Shown here piece after piece: positions 51,357-61,882 of a DNA stretch of 64,000 bases. This stretch comes from Candidatus Gallimonas merdae (GTDB lineage: Bacteria > Bacillota > Clostridia > Christensenellales > Borkfalkiaceae). A program made the translations under genes and the position numbers. Positions within the stretch are counted from its first letter, which is position 1, and every line of letters starts with the position of its first letter. A model generated the notes under the pieces. The model saw only the letters and a list, made by a program, of their open reading frames with translations. It made no database searches and was not told the DNA's origin. The stretch is from the NCBI GenBank assembly GCA_904419525.1, contig CAJFRT010000005.1:1-64000 (forward strand), read 5' to 3'.

Positions 51357-51967
51357 ACAAGATCCGCGTCGCCGTCCTGTGTTCGGGCGGCGGCACCAAT
51401 TTACAGGCGATCCTGGACGCGCAGGCTGCCGGAACGATCGCTTCGGGAGAGGTCTCCCTCGTCGTATCGGACAACGCTTCGGCCTATGCGCTCGAACGCG
51501 CGAAAGCGGCGAAAGTTGCAACGTTCGTCGCCGACAAAAAGCAGTTTCCGGACAGGCGCGTGCGGGAGGAGTTGATCTCCGCCGCGCTCGAAGAGCGGGG
51601 GATCGGGCTTGTCGTCCTTGCGGGCTTCATGACCATTCTCAGCGAGGCGTTCACAAAAAAGTACGACATGCGCATGATCAACGTGCATCCGTCGCTCATT
51701 CCCAGTTTCTGCGGCCCCGGATTTTACGGGCTGAAAGTGCATGAGGCCGCGCTGGCGCGCGGCGTCAAGGTGACGGGCGCGACGGTGCACTATGTCAACG
51801 AGGTCTGCGACGGCGGACCCATCATCGCGCAGAAAGCCGTGTGTGTGGAGGAGGGCGACACGCCCGAAACGCTGCAAAAGCGCGTCATGCGCGAAGCCGA
51901 ATGGGTGATCCTGCCCCGGGCGGTGGAACTGGTATGCGGACGGCTTCTGTCCCGGGAGAAATCCTGA
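51353..51967 (+). CDS. purN: Glycinamide ribonucleotide formyltransferase
   Basis: 204 aa. It transfers formyl from 10-formyl-THF to GAR. N-terminal [14 protein letters not shown] binds the phosphoribosyl group; the catalytic triad is in [12 protein letters not shown] (~105-116) and [19 protein letters not shown] (His, Asp). Length is typical. Its cofactor is supplied by fhs at the end of the operon. Confidence 0.95.
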   Translation: MNKIRVAVLCSGGGTNLQAILDAQAAGTIASGEVSLVVSDNASAYALERAKAAKVATFVADKKQFPDRRVREELISAALEERGIGLVVLAGFMTILSEAFTKKYDMRMINVHPSLIPSFCGPGFYGLKVHEAALARGVKVTGATVHYVNEVCDGGPIIAQKAVCVEEGDTPETLQKRVMREAEWVILPRAVELVCGRLLSREKS

Positions 51968-52012
51968 GGGCGGATCTCTGAAAATCAAGCAAATGAGTAA
52001 GGAGCAATCGGT

Positions 52013-52732
52013 ATGAGTTACGTAAGAAAGAGTATGAAGCGCGCGCTCGCGGGCAATTCCTATCCCGGCCGCGGCATTGTCATCGGCAAGAGCTCGGACG
52101 GAAGAAAGGCGATGTTTGCCTACTTCATCATGGGCAGAAGCGAGAACAGCCGCAACCGCGTGTTTGTGGAGGAAGGGGAGAACGTCACCATCTATCCGTT
52201 TGATGAAAGCAAGGTGGAGGACCCTTCCCTCATCATCTATTCGCCCGTCAAGAGGGTCGGCGACGACATCATCGTCACCAACGGCGACCAGACGGACACC
52301 ATCGAAGAATACCTGAACATGGGCAAGTGCTTCCGCTGCGCGCTGAATACGCGCAAGTTCGAGCCGGACGCTCCCAACTACACGCCGCGCATCAGCGGGA
52401 TCCTGCATCTCAAGCGCGGGTCCTTCACGTACGAGATGTCCATTCTCAAGAGCGCGGACGGCAAGGGCGAAAAGTGCAACCGCTTTACATTCGACTATGA
52501 GCCCGTCAACGGGACGGGACATTTCCTGCACACGTACGAAAAGGACGGCTCGCCGCTGCCCACGTTTACGGGGGAACCCGAACGCGTGTGCATTCCCAAC
52601 GACGTCCATGCGTTCGCCCGCGAGATCTGGGAAAATCTCAACGCGGACAACAGGATCTCCCTCTACTGCCGCGCCGTTACGCTCAGGACGTGGCAGGAAG
52701 AGAGCGTCCTGATCAACAAATACACGAAATAA
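52013..52732 (+). CDS. purO: Stand-alone IMP cyclohydrolase
   Basis: 239 aa. It matches the archaeal PurO-like IMP cyclohydrolase family in size and in blocks such as NSYPGRGIVIGKSSDG and AYFIMGRSENSRNRVF, with ANN-type late residues replaced by its own pattern. It would close FAICAR to IMP, the final step. The bifunctional bacterial PurH normally has its cyclohydrolase as an N-terminal MGS-type domain; that domain is missing from the next gene, so this protein fills the role. No membrane segment is seen. Symbol follows the archaeal name. Confidence 0.8.
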   Translation: MSYVRKSMKRALAGNSYPGRGIVIGKSSDGRKAMFAYFIMGRSENSRNRVFVEEGENVTIYPFDESKVEDPSLIIYSPVKRVGDDIIVTNGDQTDTIEEYLNMGKCFRCALNTRKFEPDAPNYTPRISGILHLKRGSFTYEMSILKSADGKGEKCNRFTFDYEPVNGTGHFLHTYEKDGSPLPTFTGEPERVCIPNDVHAFAREIWENLNADNRISLYCRAVTLRTWQEESVLINKYTK

Positions 52733-52820
52733 TCCGAAGCATTGACCCGGCCCGCGCCGCCATGCCGGCGGGAACAGGGCCGGAAAATTTTCCCCGAGGG
52801 GGACCATCAGGAGCATAGCG

Positions 52821-54005
52821 ATGAATGAATTTCAGTTAAAATACGGCTGCAACCCCAACCAGAAGCCCGCGCGCATCTTCATGGCCGACGGAAGCGATCT
52901 TCCCGTCGAGATCCTGAACGGCAGGCCGGGCTACATCAACTTTCTCGACGCGTTCAATTCCTGGCAGCTCGTCAGAGAGCTGAAGGAGGCGACGGGCATG
53001 TGCGCCGCCACCAGCTTCAAGCATGTCTCGCCCACGTCGGCGGCGGTCGGGAAAAAACTTTCCCCCGCGCTCAAAAAAGCCTGCTTTGTGGACGACATCG
53101 GGGGGCTGGACGACTCTCCGCTCGCCTGCGCCTATGCACGGGCGCGCGGAACGGACAGAATGTCCTCTTTCGGCGACTGGATCGCGCTCTCCGACGAGTG
53201 CGACGAGGTGACCGCGCGCATCATCGCGCGCGAGGTGTCCGACGGCATCATCGCGCCCTCCTATTCCCCCAAGGCGCTTGAGATCCTGAAGGGGAAAAAG
53301 AAGGGGACGTACAACATTGTCAGGATCGACCCTTCCTATGTTCCCGCCGAGATCGAGCGCAAGCAGGTGTTCGGCATCACGTTTGAACAGGGGCGCAACA
53401 ACTACAAGATCGACCGCGCCACGCTTTGCAATATCGTGACAAAGAACAAGCAGCTTCCCGAGGACAAGGCGGTCGACCTCATCATCTCGCTCATCACGCT
53501 GAAGTATACGCAGTCCAACTCCGTCTGTTTTGCGGCGGACGGACAGGCGATCGGCGTGGGCGCGGGACAGCAGTCGCGCATTCACTGCACCCGCCTTGCG
53601 GCGCAGAAGGCGGATCTCTGGCACCTCCGCCAGCACGAAAAAGTGCTCTCGCTGCAGTTTGCCGAAGGGGTGGGCAGGCCGGAAAAGAACAACATCATCG
53701 ACCTGTATCTCTCCGACGATGCCGATGAAGTGCTTGCCGAGGGCGCATGGCAGAAGAACTTCGCCGTCCGTCCCGAGCCCTTCACGCGCGAGGAGAAAGC
53801 GGCATACCTTGCCACGATCAGCGGCGTTTCGCTGGGAAGCGACGCATTCTTCCCCTTCTCGGACAACATCGAACGGGCCTTCAGAAGCGGCGTGACGTAC
53901 GTCGCGGAGCCGGGCGGTTCGGTGCGCGACGATCTGGTCATCGAGGCGGCGGACAATCACAATATGGTGATGGCGTTCACGGGCATGCGCCTGTTCCATC
54001 ACTGA
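52821..54005 (+). CDS. purH: AICAR formyltransferase (PurH C-terminal type, stand-alone)
   Basis: 394 aa. It begins MNEFQLKYGCNPNQKPARIF, which is where the formyltransferase half of PurH starts. The catalytic Lys-His pair lies in SFKHVSPTSAAVG (~67-79). IGVGAGQQSRIHCTRLAAQKA (~244-264) is the nucleotide-binding block, and the end reads NHNMVMAFTGMRLFHH. The IMP cyclohydrolase half is absent, so this is a split PurH partnered with the upstream gene. Between the two lies an 88 nt gap with a GC-rich hairpin (CCGGCCC...GGGCCGG). Confidence 0.9.
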   Translation: MNEFQLKYGCNPNQKPARIFMADGSDLPVEILNGRPGYINFLDAFNSWQLVRELKEATGMCAATSFKHVSPTSAAVGKKLSPALKKACFVDDIGGLDDSPLACAYARARGTDRMSSFGDWIALSDECDEVTARIIAREVSDGIIAPSYSPKALEILKGKKKGTYNIVRIDPSYVPAEIERKQVFGITFEQGRNNYKIDRATLCNIVTKNKQLPEDKAVDLIISLITLKYTQSNSVCFAADGQAIGVGAGQQSRIHCTRLAAQKADLWHLRQHEKVLSLQFAEGVGRPEKNNIIDLYLSDDADEVLAEGAWQKNFAVRPEPFTREEKAAYLATISGVSLGSDAFFPFSDNIERAFRSGVTYVAEPGGSVRDDLVIEAADNHNMVMAFTGMRLFHH

Positions 54006-54020
54006 GGACAAGAGGATACC

Positions 54021-54060
54021 GCGCAAACCCGCATTCGTATGCGGGTTTGCGCGACAGCTT
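54021..54060 (+). terminator. Terminator within the purine cluster
   Basis: GCGCAAACCCGCAT-TCGT-ATGCGGGTTTGCGC, 14 bp perfect stem, then GACAGCTTTTTTT. It separates purH from purD, which may thus be reduced or have its own promoter. Confidence 0.85.
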
Positions 54061-54093
54061 TTTTTCAAACCCGTACACAGGAGACTTACAGGA

Positions 54094-55368
54094 ATGGATA
54101 TACTCGTCATAGGCGGCGGCGGAAGAGAGCATGCCGTCATCAAGGCGCTTAAAAAGAGCAGACGTGCAGGAAAAATCTATGCGCTTCCCGGTAACGGCGG
54201 CATCGCGCGGGACGCGGAATGCGTTCCGGTCAAGGCAACGGACATTGCGGGCATCACGGAGTTTGCGCGCACGCACAGGGTGGATTTTGCGGTCGTCACG
54301 CCCGACGATCCGCTGGTCCTCGGGTGTGTGGACGCGCTCGAAGCGGCCGGCGTTCCCTGTTTCGGCCCGACCGCAGACGCCGCGATCATCGAGGGAAGCA
54401 AAGTCTTTTCCAAGAACCTGATGAAAAAGTATGGCATTCCCACGGCGGCAAGCGAGACGTTCACCGACCCTGCCGCCGCGCTCGCCTACCTGAAAGGGGC
54501 AAACTATCCCACCGTCATCAAGGCGGACGGCCTTGCGCTCGGCAAGGGCGCGGTCATCGTAAACAGCTTTGAAGAAGCGGAAAAGACCGTCAATGAAATG
54601 ATGGTGGAGCGCGTATTCGGCGCGAGCGGCGACAGGATCCTTGTGGAGGAGTTCCTGACCGGCCCCGAAGTTTCGGTGCTCTCCTTTACGGACGGAAAGA
54701 CCGTCGTTCCCATGGTCTCCTCCATGGACCACAAGCGGGCAAAGGACAACGACGAGGGCCTGAACACGGGCGGCATGGGGACGGTCGCGCCCAATCCGTA
54801 CTATACGGAAGAGATCGCCGGGACTTGCATGGAAACCATCTTCCTGCCCACGATCCGCGCGATGAACGCCGAGGGCCGCACGTTCAGGGGGTGCCTTTAT
54901 TTCGGGCTGATGCTCACGAAGGACGGCCCCAAGGTCATCGAATACAACTGCAGGTTCGGCGATCCCGAAACGCAGGTCGTCCTGCCTCTCCTTAGAAGCG
55001 ACCTTCTGGAGATCATGCTCGCCGTGCGCGGCGGGTGCCTCAGGGAGGACATGGTCCGCTTCCGGAAGGGCGCCGCCTGCTGCGTCGTGCTGGCTTCGGA
55101 GGGCTATCCCAAAAAGTACGACACGGGGTTTGCCGTTTCGCTCCCCGAGACGGGCCCGGACGAGGACATCTATATCGCGGGCGCAAAGCTGGAGAACGGG
55201 AAACTGGTCACGTCCGGCGGCAGGGTGCTCGGCGCCGTCGCAACGGCGGACAGCCTGAAAGAGGCCGTCGGCCGCGCCTACGCCCTTGCGGATAAAATTC
55301 ACTTTGAAAACGCCTATATGCGCAGAGATATCGGAAAGCGTGCGCTGGCGGCCTTGGAGGACAGATAA
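54094..55368 (+). CDS. purD: Glycinamide ribonucleotide synthetase
   Basis: 424 aa. An ATP-grasp enzyme joining glycine to phosphoribosylamine. It begins MDILVIGGGGREHAVIKAL; further motifs are FGPTADAAIIEGSK, YPTVIKADGLALGKGAVI, and VLVEEFLTGPEVSVL-like ILVEEFLTG; NTGGMGTVAPNP is characteristic. Its stop codon is followed directly by the purL start. Confidence 0.95.
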   Translation: MDILVIGGGGREHAVIKALKKSRRAGKIYALPGNGGIARDAECVPVKATDIAGITEFARTHRVDFAVVTPDDPLVLGCVDALEAAGVPCFGPTADAAIIEGSKVFSKNLMKKYGIPTAASETFTDPAAALAYLKGANYPTVIKADGLALGKGAVIVNSFEEAEKTVNEMMVERVFGASGDRILVEEFLTGPEVSVLSFTDGKTVVPMVSSMDHKRAKDNDEGLNTGGMGTVAPNPYYTEEIAGTCMETIFLPTIRAMNAEGRTFRGCLYFGLMLTKDGPKVIEYNCRFGDPETQVVLPLLRSDLLEIMLAVRGGCLREDMVRFRKGAACCVVLASEGYPKKYDTGFAVSLPETGPDEDIYIAGAKLENGKLVTSGGRVLGAVATADSLKEAVGRAYALADKIHFENAYMRRDIGKRALAALEDR

Positions 55369-58300
55369 ATGGTCTACAGAGTCTATGTGGAGAAGAAGGA
55401 GGGCTTCGACAACGAAGCGCGCGCGCTCCTTTCGGACGTGCGGGAGCTGCTCGGCATTTCCGGCGTCACGCGGATCCGTCTTCTCAACCGCTACGACGCG
55501 GAAGAGATCGAGGAATCGCTCTTCCTGCAGTGCGTGCACACCGTATTTTCCGAACCGCAGATGGACACGGCGTCAGAAGGCGTCGACCTTTCGGGTGCGC
55601 GCGTATTTGCCGTGGAGTACCTTCCCGGGCAGTTCGATCAGCGCGCGGACTCTGCGGCGCAGTGCATTCAGCTCATCTCCATGAAGCCGCGCCCCCTGAT
55701 CCGCACGGCAAAGGTGTATGCGGTCTACGGCGCCGTCACGGAGGACGAGCTGGAAGCCGTCAAAAAATACGTCATTAACCCCGTGGAGAGCCGCGAGGCC
55801 TCCCTTGCCATTCCCGAAACGCTCAGGATCGCACATCCCGTGCCCTCCGAGGTACCCACGCTCACCGGGTTTTTGCAGCTCGACGAAGGGGGACTCGCCG
55901 AGTTCGTCAGACAGTATGACCTCGCCATGGACGCGGACGACGTTGCGTTCTGTCAGTCCTATTTCCGCAAGGAGGGGCGCGATCCCACGCTCACCGAGAT
56001 CCGCATGATCGACACCTACTGGTCCGATCACTGCCGTCACACGACCTTTCTGACGACGATCGATTCGGTGACCTTTGAGGACGAGCTGCTGCAAAAGGCC
56101 TACGAAGATTATCTTGCCGCCCGCGAAGAGATCGGGCGCACCAAGCCCGTCAATCTGATGGACGTCGGCACCATTGCCGCAAAACTTCTGAAAAAGCGCG
56201 GCATGCTGGAAAAGCTCGACGAATCGGAGGAGATCAACGCCTGCACCGTCAAGATCAAGGTGAATGTGGACGGCGAGGCGCAGGACTGGCTGCTCCTGTT
56301 CAAGAACGAAACGCACAATCACCCCACGGAGATCGAGCCGTTCGGCGGCGCCGCGACCTGCATCGGCGGCGCGATCCGCGACCCGCTTTCGGGCAGAAGC
56401 TATGTCTATGCCGCGATGCGCGTGACGGGCGCGGGCGATCCGCTCGTTCCCGTCAGGGACACCATGAAGGGGAAGCTCCCGCAGCGCAAGATCGTCACGA
56501 CTGCCGCGGCGGGATATTCCTCCTACGGCAACCAGATCGGGCTCGCAACGGGTCAGGTCGACGAACTGTATCACCCCGGATATGTCGCGAAGCGGCTGGA
56601 GATCGGCGCGGTCATCGCCGCGACGCCCGCTGAAAACGTCAGAAGGGAAGTTCCCGCTCCCGGCGATAAGGTCATTCTTCTCGGCGGCAGAACGGGGCGG
56701 GACGGCTGCGGCGGCGCGACGGGTTCTTCCAAGTCGCATACGCTCGAATCGCTCACCCACTGCGGCGCGGAAGTCCAGAAGGGCAACGCGCCCGAAGAGC
56801 GCAAGCTGCAGAGGCTGTTCCGCAACAAGGAGGCTATGCTGCTCATCAAGCGCTGCAACGACTTCGGCGCGGGCGGCGTGTCCGTTGCGATCGGCGAACT
56901 TGCGGACGGGCTGGATATCGACCTGAACGCCGTTCCCAAAAAATACGACGGCCTTGACGGCACCGAACTTGCCATCTCCGAATCGCAGGAGCGCATGGCG
57001 GTCGTCGTCGAAGCGGACAAGACGGAAGAATTCATTGCGCTTGCCGAAAAGGAAAATCTGGAGGCGACCGTCGTCGCAACGGTCACGCAGCAGCCCCGCC
57101 TCGTCATGCGCTGGAACGGCAGGACGATCGTGGACGTCTCGCGCGAGTTCCTCAACTCCAACGGCGCGGAAAAGCATATCAGCGTTGCGCCTGCAAAGTG
57201 CGGCGAATGGCAGCGCGCGGTCGGCGGCACGTTCGCGGAAAATTACAGCCGTCTTGCCGGAGACCTCAACGTCTGCTCCAAGCGCGGCCTTTCCGAGCGG
57301 TTCGATTCGACGATCGGCGCAGGGACGGTGCTCATGCCGTTCGGCGGGCGGTATCAGCTCACGCCGCCGCAGGCGATGGCGCACCTTGTTTCGGTGGAAA
57401 AGGGGCACACGGACACCGTGTCCTATATGGCGTGGGGCGGAAATCCCTACGTCACCGAAAAGAGTCCCTATCACGGCGCATATCTCGCCGTGATCGAGAG
57501 CGTGGCAAAGCTCGTCGCGTCCGGCGCGTCGACGGAGGATACCTATCTCTCCTTCCAGGAATACTTCCTCAAACCCGGCCGCGATCCTGTCCGCTGGGGA
57601 CAGCCTCTCGCGGCGCTCCTGGGCGCGTTTGAGGCACAGAAAAATCTCGGGATCGCGGCGATCGGCGGCAAGGATTCCATGAGCGGTACGTTCGAGCACA
57701 TCGACGTCCCGCCCACGCTCGTCTCCTTTGCCGTGACGACGGGACGGACGTCGGAAGTCGTGTCGCCCGAGTTCAAGGCGGCGGGGCATAAGGTCGTGCT
57801 GCTTGCGCCCGAGTACGACGCGGCGGGGCTTCCCGTCACGGCGTCCCTGCAGAGCGTGTTCGCCAAAGTGACGTCGCTTCTTCGTTCGGGCAGGGCGGTT
57901 TCCGCATGGACGCCCGGCTACGGCGGCGTGGCGGAAGGCATCATGAAGATGTGCTTCGGCAACATGATCGGATTCAAGTATGCGGAGAACGTTGCGCCCG
58001 CCGACATCTTCGGCTATCGTTACGGCGCGTTCATTCTGGAACTTTCCGAGGACATCCCCGTCGGCACGCCGCTCGGCGAGACGTCGGCCGTCGGCGCGAT
58101 CTCCATGGGCAGCGAGCGCCTCTTCCTCTCCGATCTGCTCAAGATCTACGAGGATAAGCTCGAACCCGTATATTCGTGCAACATTCCCGCGCCTGCGGAC
58201 AGCGTGCGCAACTTCACCTTCCGTACGCGCAGCGGCCTGGCGAGCGAGGTGAAATTTGCCCGTCCGAAAGTGCTCATTCCCGTGTTCCCGGGGACCAACT

Positions 58301-59058
58301 GCGAGTACGACACGGCCAAGGCGTTCGCCGATGCGGGCGCGGATCCGGAGATCTACGTCATCCGCAACCGGACGGCAGAGGAAGTCGCCCGCTCGGCGGA
58401 GGAGTTCGCCGGCAAGATGGCGGGCGCGCAGATCGTCTTCATTCCGGGCGGATTTTCGGGCGGCGACGAGCCGGACGGCTCCGGAAAGTTCATCACGGCG
58501 TTCTTCCGCGGCGAGCGCGTCAGGGAGCAGGTCGCGCGGCTTCTGGACGAAAGACAGGGGCTGATGGGCGGCATCTGCAACGGATTCCAGGCGCTCATCA
58601 AGCTCGGGCTTGTGCCCTACGGCAGGATCATCGACACCGACGAGACCTGCCCGACGCTCACCTATAACAACATCGCGCGCCACCAGTCGCGCATCGTGCG
58701 CGTGCGCGTGGCAAGCGTGCAGTCGCCCTGGCTGTCCCTTGTGGAGGCGGGAGACGTGTTCTCCGTGCCCGTTTCGCACGGCGAGGGCAAGTTCGTGGCA
58801 AGCCCCGCGCTCATTGAAATGCTCGCGGAAAACGGCCAGATCATGACGCAGTACGTCGACCTGTCCGGCAATGCGACCATGGACGTGCACTTCAATCCCA
58901 ACGGCAGCGCAGCCGCGATCGAGGGGATCCTCTCGCCCGACGGCAGAGTGTTCGGCAAGATGGGGCATTCCGAGCGTAAGGGCGCGGGCCTGTATCAAAA
59001 CGTCCCCGGCGAATACGACATGAAGCTGTTTGAAAGCGCCGTAAAATACTATCGCTGA
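55369..59058 (+). CDS. purL: FGAM synthetase, single-chain with glutaminase domain
   Basis: 1229 aa. It converts FGAR to FGAM. A PurS-like N-terminal part (~1-150) is followed by the linker and two AIRS-type halves (YWSDHCRHTTF at ~214; FKNETHNHPTEIEPFGGAAT at ~310). The C-terminal ~260 residues are a type I glutaminase with nucleophile Cys in GGICNGFQAL and His in SHGEGKF. Bacillus splits this enzyme into PurS, PurL and PurQ; here it is one polypeptide, as in many Clostridia and in Gammaproteobacteria. Confidence 0.95.
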   Translation: MVYRVYVEKKEGFDNEARALLSDVRELLGISGVTRIRLLNRYDAEEIEESLFLQCVHTVFSEPQMDTASEGVDLSGARVFAVEYLPGQFDQRADSAAQCIQLISMKPRPLIRTAKVYAVYGAVTEDELEAVKKYVINPVESREASLAIPETLRIAHPVPSEVPTLTGFLQLDEGGLAEFVRQYDLAMDADDVAFCQSYFRKEGRDPTLTEIRMIDTYWSDHCRHTTFLTTIDSVTFEDELLQKAYEDYLAAREEIGRTKPVNLMDVGTIAAKLLKKRGMLEKLDESEEINACTVKIKVNVDGEAQDWLLLFKNETHNHPTEIEPFGGAATCIGGAIRDPLSGRSYVYAAMRVTGAGDPLVPVRDTMKGKLPQRKIVTTAAAGYSSYGNQIGLATGQVDELYHPGYVAKRLEIGAVIAATPAENVRREVPAPGDKVILLGGRTGRDGCGGATGSSKSHTLESLTHCGAEVQKGNAPEERKLQRLFRNKEAMLLIKRCNDFGAGGVSVAIGELADGLDIDLNAVPKKYDGLDGTELAISESQERMAVVVEADKTEEFIALAEKENLEATVVATVTQQPRLVMRWNGRTIVDVSREFLNSNGAEKHISVAPAKCGEWQRAVGGTFAENYSRLAGDLNVCSKRGLSERFDSTIGAGTVLMPFGGRYQLTPPQAMAHLVSVEKGHTDTVSYMAWGGNPYVTEKSPYHGAYLAVIESVAKLVASGASTEDTYLSFQEYFLKPGRDPVRWGQPLAALLGAFEAQKNLGIAAIGGKDSMSGTFEHIDVPPTLVSFAVTTGRTSEVVSPEFKAAGHKVVLLAPEYDAAGLPVTASLQSVFAKVTSLLRSGRAVSAWTPGYGGVAEGIMKMCFGNMIGFKYAENVAPADIFGYRYGAFILELSEDIPVGTPLGETSAVGAISMGSERLFLSDLLKIYEDKLEPVYSCNIPAPADSVRNFTFRTRSGLASEVKFARPKVLIPVFPGTNCEYDTAKAFADAGADPEIYVIRNRTAEEVARSAEEFAGKMAGAQIVFIPGGFSGGDEPDGSGKFITAFFRGERVREQVARLLDERQGLMGGICNGFQALIKLGLVPYGRIIDTDETCPTLTYNNIARHQSRIVRVRVASVQSPWLSLVEAGDVFSVPVSHGEGKFVASPALIEMLAENGQIMTQYVDLSGNATMDVHFNPNGSAAAIEGILSPDGRVFGKMGHSERKGAGLYQNVPGEYDMKLFESAVKYYR

Positions 59059-59225
59059 CTTTCAGCGGAAAGCGTCGGGAAAAGCCGCGGGCGTGCCCGC
59101 GGCCGACCGCATGTCACGGTTTGTGCGGGCGCACGGCAGCATGGAAGCGTCCGCGCATACGCCCTGCATCACAGGCTGCCCGGAAAGGATAACAAAGTCG
59201 GAATTCAGAAGATACGGAGATAAAA

Positions 59226-60890
59226 ATGTTGACGGATATTGAGATAGCACAGAGCACAAAGTTGAAACCGATCCTTGACGTGGCAAAGAGCGTCGGCCTG
59301 AGCGGGGACGACGTCGAATGTTACGGAAAATACAAGGCGAAGATCGATCTCTCCGTCATGTCGCGGGGCGGGAAAGAGGGGAAGCTCATTCTTGTCACGG
59401 CGATCACGCCTACGCCCGCAGGCGAGGGAAAGACGACCACGACGATCGGGCTTGCCGACGGTATGCGCCGCATCGGCAAAAACGTCGTCGTTGCGCTCCG
59501 CGAGCCCTCCCTCGGCCCCGTTTTCGGCGTCAAAGGGGGCGCGGCGGGCGGCGGCTATGCGCAGGTCGTTCCGATGGAGGATATCAACCTGCATTTCACG
59601 GGCGACGCGCACGCCGTCGGCGCGGCGAACAACCTTCTTGCCGCCATGCTGGACAATCATATCTTTCAGGGGAATGCGCTCGGCATCGACAAGGAGCGCA
59701 TCACCTGGAAACGGTGCGTCGATATGAACGACAGACAGCTGCGCTATCTCGAAGACGGCCTCGGCGGCGGGAAGAACGGCGTCCCGAGGAAGGACGGATT
59801 CGAGATCACCGTCGCAAGCGAAGTAATGGCGATCCTGTGCCTTGCCACCTCGCTGTCCGATCTCAAGGAACGGCTCGGGCGGATCGTGGTAGGCTATACG
59901 TATGAAGGAAAGCCCGTCACTGCGGGCGACCTGAAGGCCGCGGGCGCGATGTGCGCGCTGCTCAAAGACGCGCTCAAACCCAATCTCGTGCAGACGCTCG
60001 AGGGAACGCCTGCCATCGTGCACGGCGGCCCGTTCGCCAACATCGCCCACGGGTGCAATTCCATTGTGGCGACGCGCACGGCGCTCGCGCTCGGCGATTA
60101 CGTCGTCACGGAGGCGGGTTTCGGCGCCGATCTCGGTGCGGAAAAATTCCTCGATATCAAGTGCCGCTTTGCAGGGCTGAACCCGTCCGCATGCGTGGTG
60201 GTCGCCACCGTGCGCGCGCTCAAGATGCACGGCGGCGTCGCAAAGGCAGATCTCGCCCGGGAGAACCTTTCCGCATTGGAAGCGGGCCTGCCCAATCTTC
60301 TGCGCCACGTGCGCAACATGCGCGAAGTGTATGGCCTGCCGACGGTGGTCGCACTCAACCGTTTCCCGACGGACACCGATGCGGAAATTGCGCTCGTCAT
60401 GAAGGAGTGTGAAAAGCTCGGCGTGCAGACGGTGCTCTCCACGGTCTGGGCGGACGGCGGCAGAGGGGGCGAAGAGCTTGCGCGCGCGGTCGTCGGCCTC
60501 TGCGATCAGAAGAGCGAATTCCGCTTCTGCTACGATGAAAAACTCCCCATCAAGAGCAAGATCGCCGCGATCGTCAAAAAGGTATACGGAGGGGACGGCG
60601 TGGAATATACCCCGGAGGCCGAGGCGGAGATCTCTCGTCTGGAAGGTCTCGGATTCGGCAGGACGCCCGTCTGCATGGCCAAGACGCAGTATTCCTTCTC
60701 GGACGACGCCAAAAAACTGGGCGCCCCCGAACATTTCACCGTCACGGTGCGCGGCGTCAAGATCTCTGCCGGCGCGGGATTTGTCGTTGCGTTCACGGGC
60801 AACATTCTCACCATGCCGGGCCTTCCGCCCGTTCCGGCCGCGGAAAAGATCGATGTGGACGAAAACGGCGTCATTACGGGCCTGTTCTGA
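59226..60890 (+). CDS. fhs: Formate--tetrahydrofolate ligase
   Basis: 554 aa. It makes 10-formyl-THF from formate, THF and ATP. The ATP-binding [17 protein letters not shown] (~59-75) is the family signature; [24 protein letters not shown] follows. It supplies the formyl donor for PurN and the AICAR formyltransferase upstream. In the preceding 167 nt there is a GC hairpin (GCCGCGGGC-GT-GCCCGCGGC at 59084-59103) and an SD (ACGGAGA). The stop overlaps mutY by 1 nt. Confidence 0.96.
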   Translation: MLTDIEIAQSTKLKPILDVAKSVGLSGDDVECYGKYKAKIDLSVMSRGGKEGKLILVTAITPTPAGEGKTTTTIGLADGMRRIGKNVVVALREPSLGPVFGVKGGAAGGGYAQVVPMEDINLHFTGDAHAVGAANNLLAAMLDNHIFQGNALGIDKERITWKRCVDMNDRQLRYLEDGLGGGKNGVPRKDGFEITVASEVMAILCLATSLSDLKERLGRIVVGYTYEGKPVTAGDLKAAGAMCALLKDALKPNLVQTLEGTPAIVHGGPFANIAHGCNSIVATRTALALGDYVVTEAGFGADLGAEKFLDIKCRFAGLNPSACVVVATVRALKMHGGVAKADLARENLSALEAGLPNLLRHVRNMREVYGLPTVVALNRFPTDTDAEIALVMKECEKLGVQTVLSTVWADGGRGGEELARAVVGLCDQKSEFRFCYDEKLPIKSKIAAIVKKVYGGDGVEYTPEAEAEISRLEGLGFGRTPVCMAKTQYSFSDDAKKLGAPEHFTVTVRGVKISAGAGFVVAFTGNILTMPGLPPVPAAEKIDVDENGVITGLF

Positions 60891-61882
60891 TGGATATTTC
60901 CCTGCTTCGCGATGCGGTGCCGCCCCTTCTGGAGTGGTTCCGCGTCAGCAAACGTGACCTCCCGTGGCGCAGGAACCGCATACCGTATACCGCGCTCGTT
61001 GCTGAGCTGATGCTCCAGCAGACGCGCGTGGAGGCGGTGAAAGACCGCTTCGTGCAGTTCCTTGCGGCGTTTCCCACGCCCGAAGCGCTCGCTTCGGCAG
61101 ACGAAGAGGAAGTGCTGAAACTGTGGGAGGGCCTTGGATACTATTCGCGCGCCCGCAATCTGCACAGGGCGGCAAAGGTGATCGCGGAAAAGGGATTCCC
61201 GGCGACGTTTGAGGAAATGCGCGCCCTTCCGGGCGTGGGGGACTACACTGCCGGGGCCGTGTGTTCCATCGCCTTAGGGCTTCCCGTGCCCGCAGTGGAC
61301 GGGAACGTGCTGCGCATTCTGAGCCGCCTGTATGCCGACGGCTCCAACATCGACGACCCGTCCACCAAAGCCGGGTACGCCGCGCTTTTAAGGGAAGTGT
61401 ATCCGCCTGAGACGGCGGACTTCTGCGAGGCGCTCATGGAGCTGGGCGCCATCGTCTGCGTCCCCAACGGAGCGCCGATGTGCGGGGCATGTCCGTGGTC
61501 GGGGCTCTGCCGCGCGCATCTCGCGGGCAGGGAGGAGGCCTTCCCCGTCCGTGCCGAAAAGCGGGCAAGGCGCACGGTCGATGCAACGGTGTGCGTGCTC
61601 CGCTGCGGCGGACGGTACGCCCTGGAAAAGCGGCCTGCCAAAGGGCTCCTTGCGGGGCTGTGGCAGTTCCCTTTCTTTGAGGGCGACGTCCCCGACTTCG
61701 GGCCCGTTCTCAAAGAAAAGCGCGCCAAGCACATTTTCACGCACGTGGAGTGGCGCATGACGGGCCGGCTCATTGAGACGGAGCGGGAACTTGCTCCCTA
61801 TATCTGGGTCGGGGCAGAGGAGCTGCGGGAAAAGTACGCCGTTCCCTCCGCTTTCCGTGCATTTATGGAATGGGTGAAATAA
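60890..61882 (+). CDS. mutY: Adenine DNA glycosylase MutY
   Basis: 330 aa. It removes A mispaired with 8-oxo-G. The HhH-GPD domain shows LMLQQTRVEAV (catalytic Glu near by), LPGVGDYTAGAVCSIA and VDGNVLRILSR; the 4Fe-4S ligands are in CVPNGAPMCGACPWSGLC. The C-terminal NUDIX-like domain ends with HVEWRMTGRLIE. The first Cys spacing is seven residues instead of six, as in other Clostridia. The start codon shares one base with the fhs stop codon. Confidence 0.93.
   Translation: MDISLLRDAVPPLLEWFRVSKRDLPWRRNRIPYTALVAELMLQQTRVEAVKDRFVQFLAAFPTPEALASADEEEVLKLWEGLGYYSRARNLHRAAKVIAEKGFPATFEEMRALPGVGDYTAGAVCSIALGLPVPAVDGNVLRILSRLYADGSNIDDPSTKAGYAALLREVYPPETADFCEALMELGAIVCVPNGAPMCGACPWSGLCRAHLAGREEAFPVRAEKRARRTVDATVCVLRCGGRYALEKRPAKGLLAGLWQFPFFEGDVPDFGPVLKEKRAKHIFTHVEWRMTGRLIETERELAPYIWVGAEELREKYAVPSAFRAFMEWVK

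Noticed and set aside
46584-51521. 1645 aa minus-strand ORF across the purine genes
   Set aside because: Runs opposite SDR, purE, purC, purF and purM, all clearly genuine; His/Arg-rich shadow composition.
55573-58998. 1141 aa minus-strand ORF opposite purL
   Set aside because: Pure shadow of purL in a GC-rich genome.
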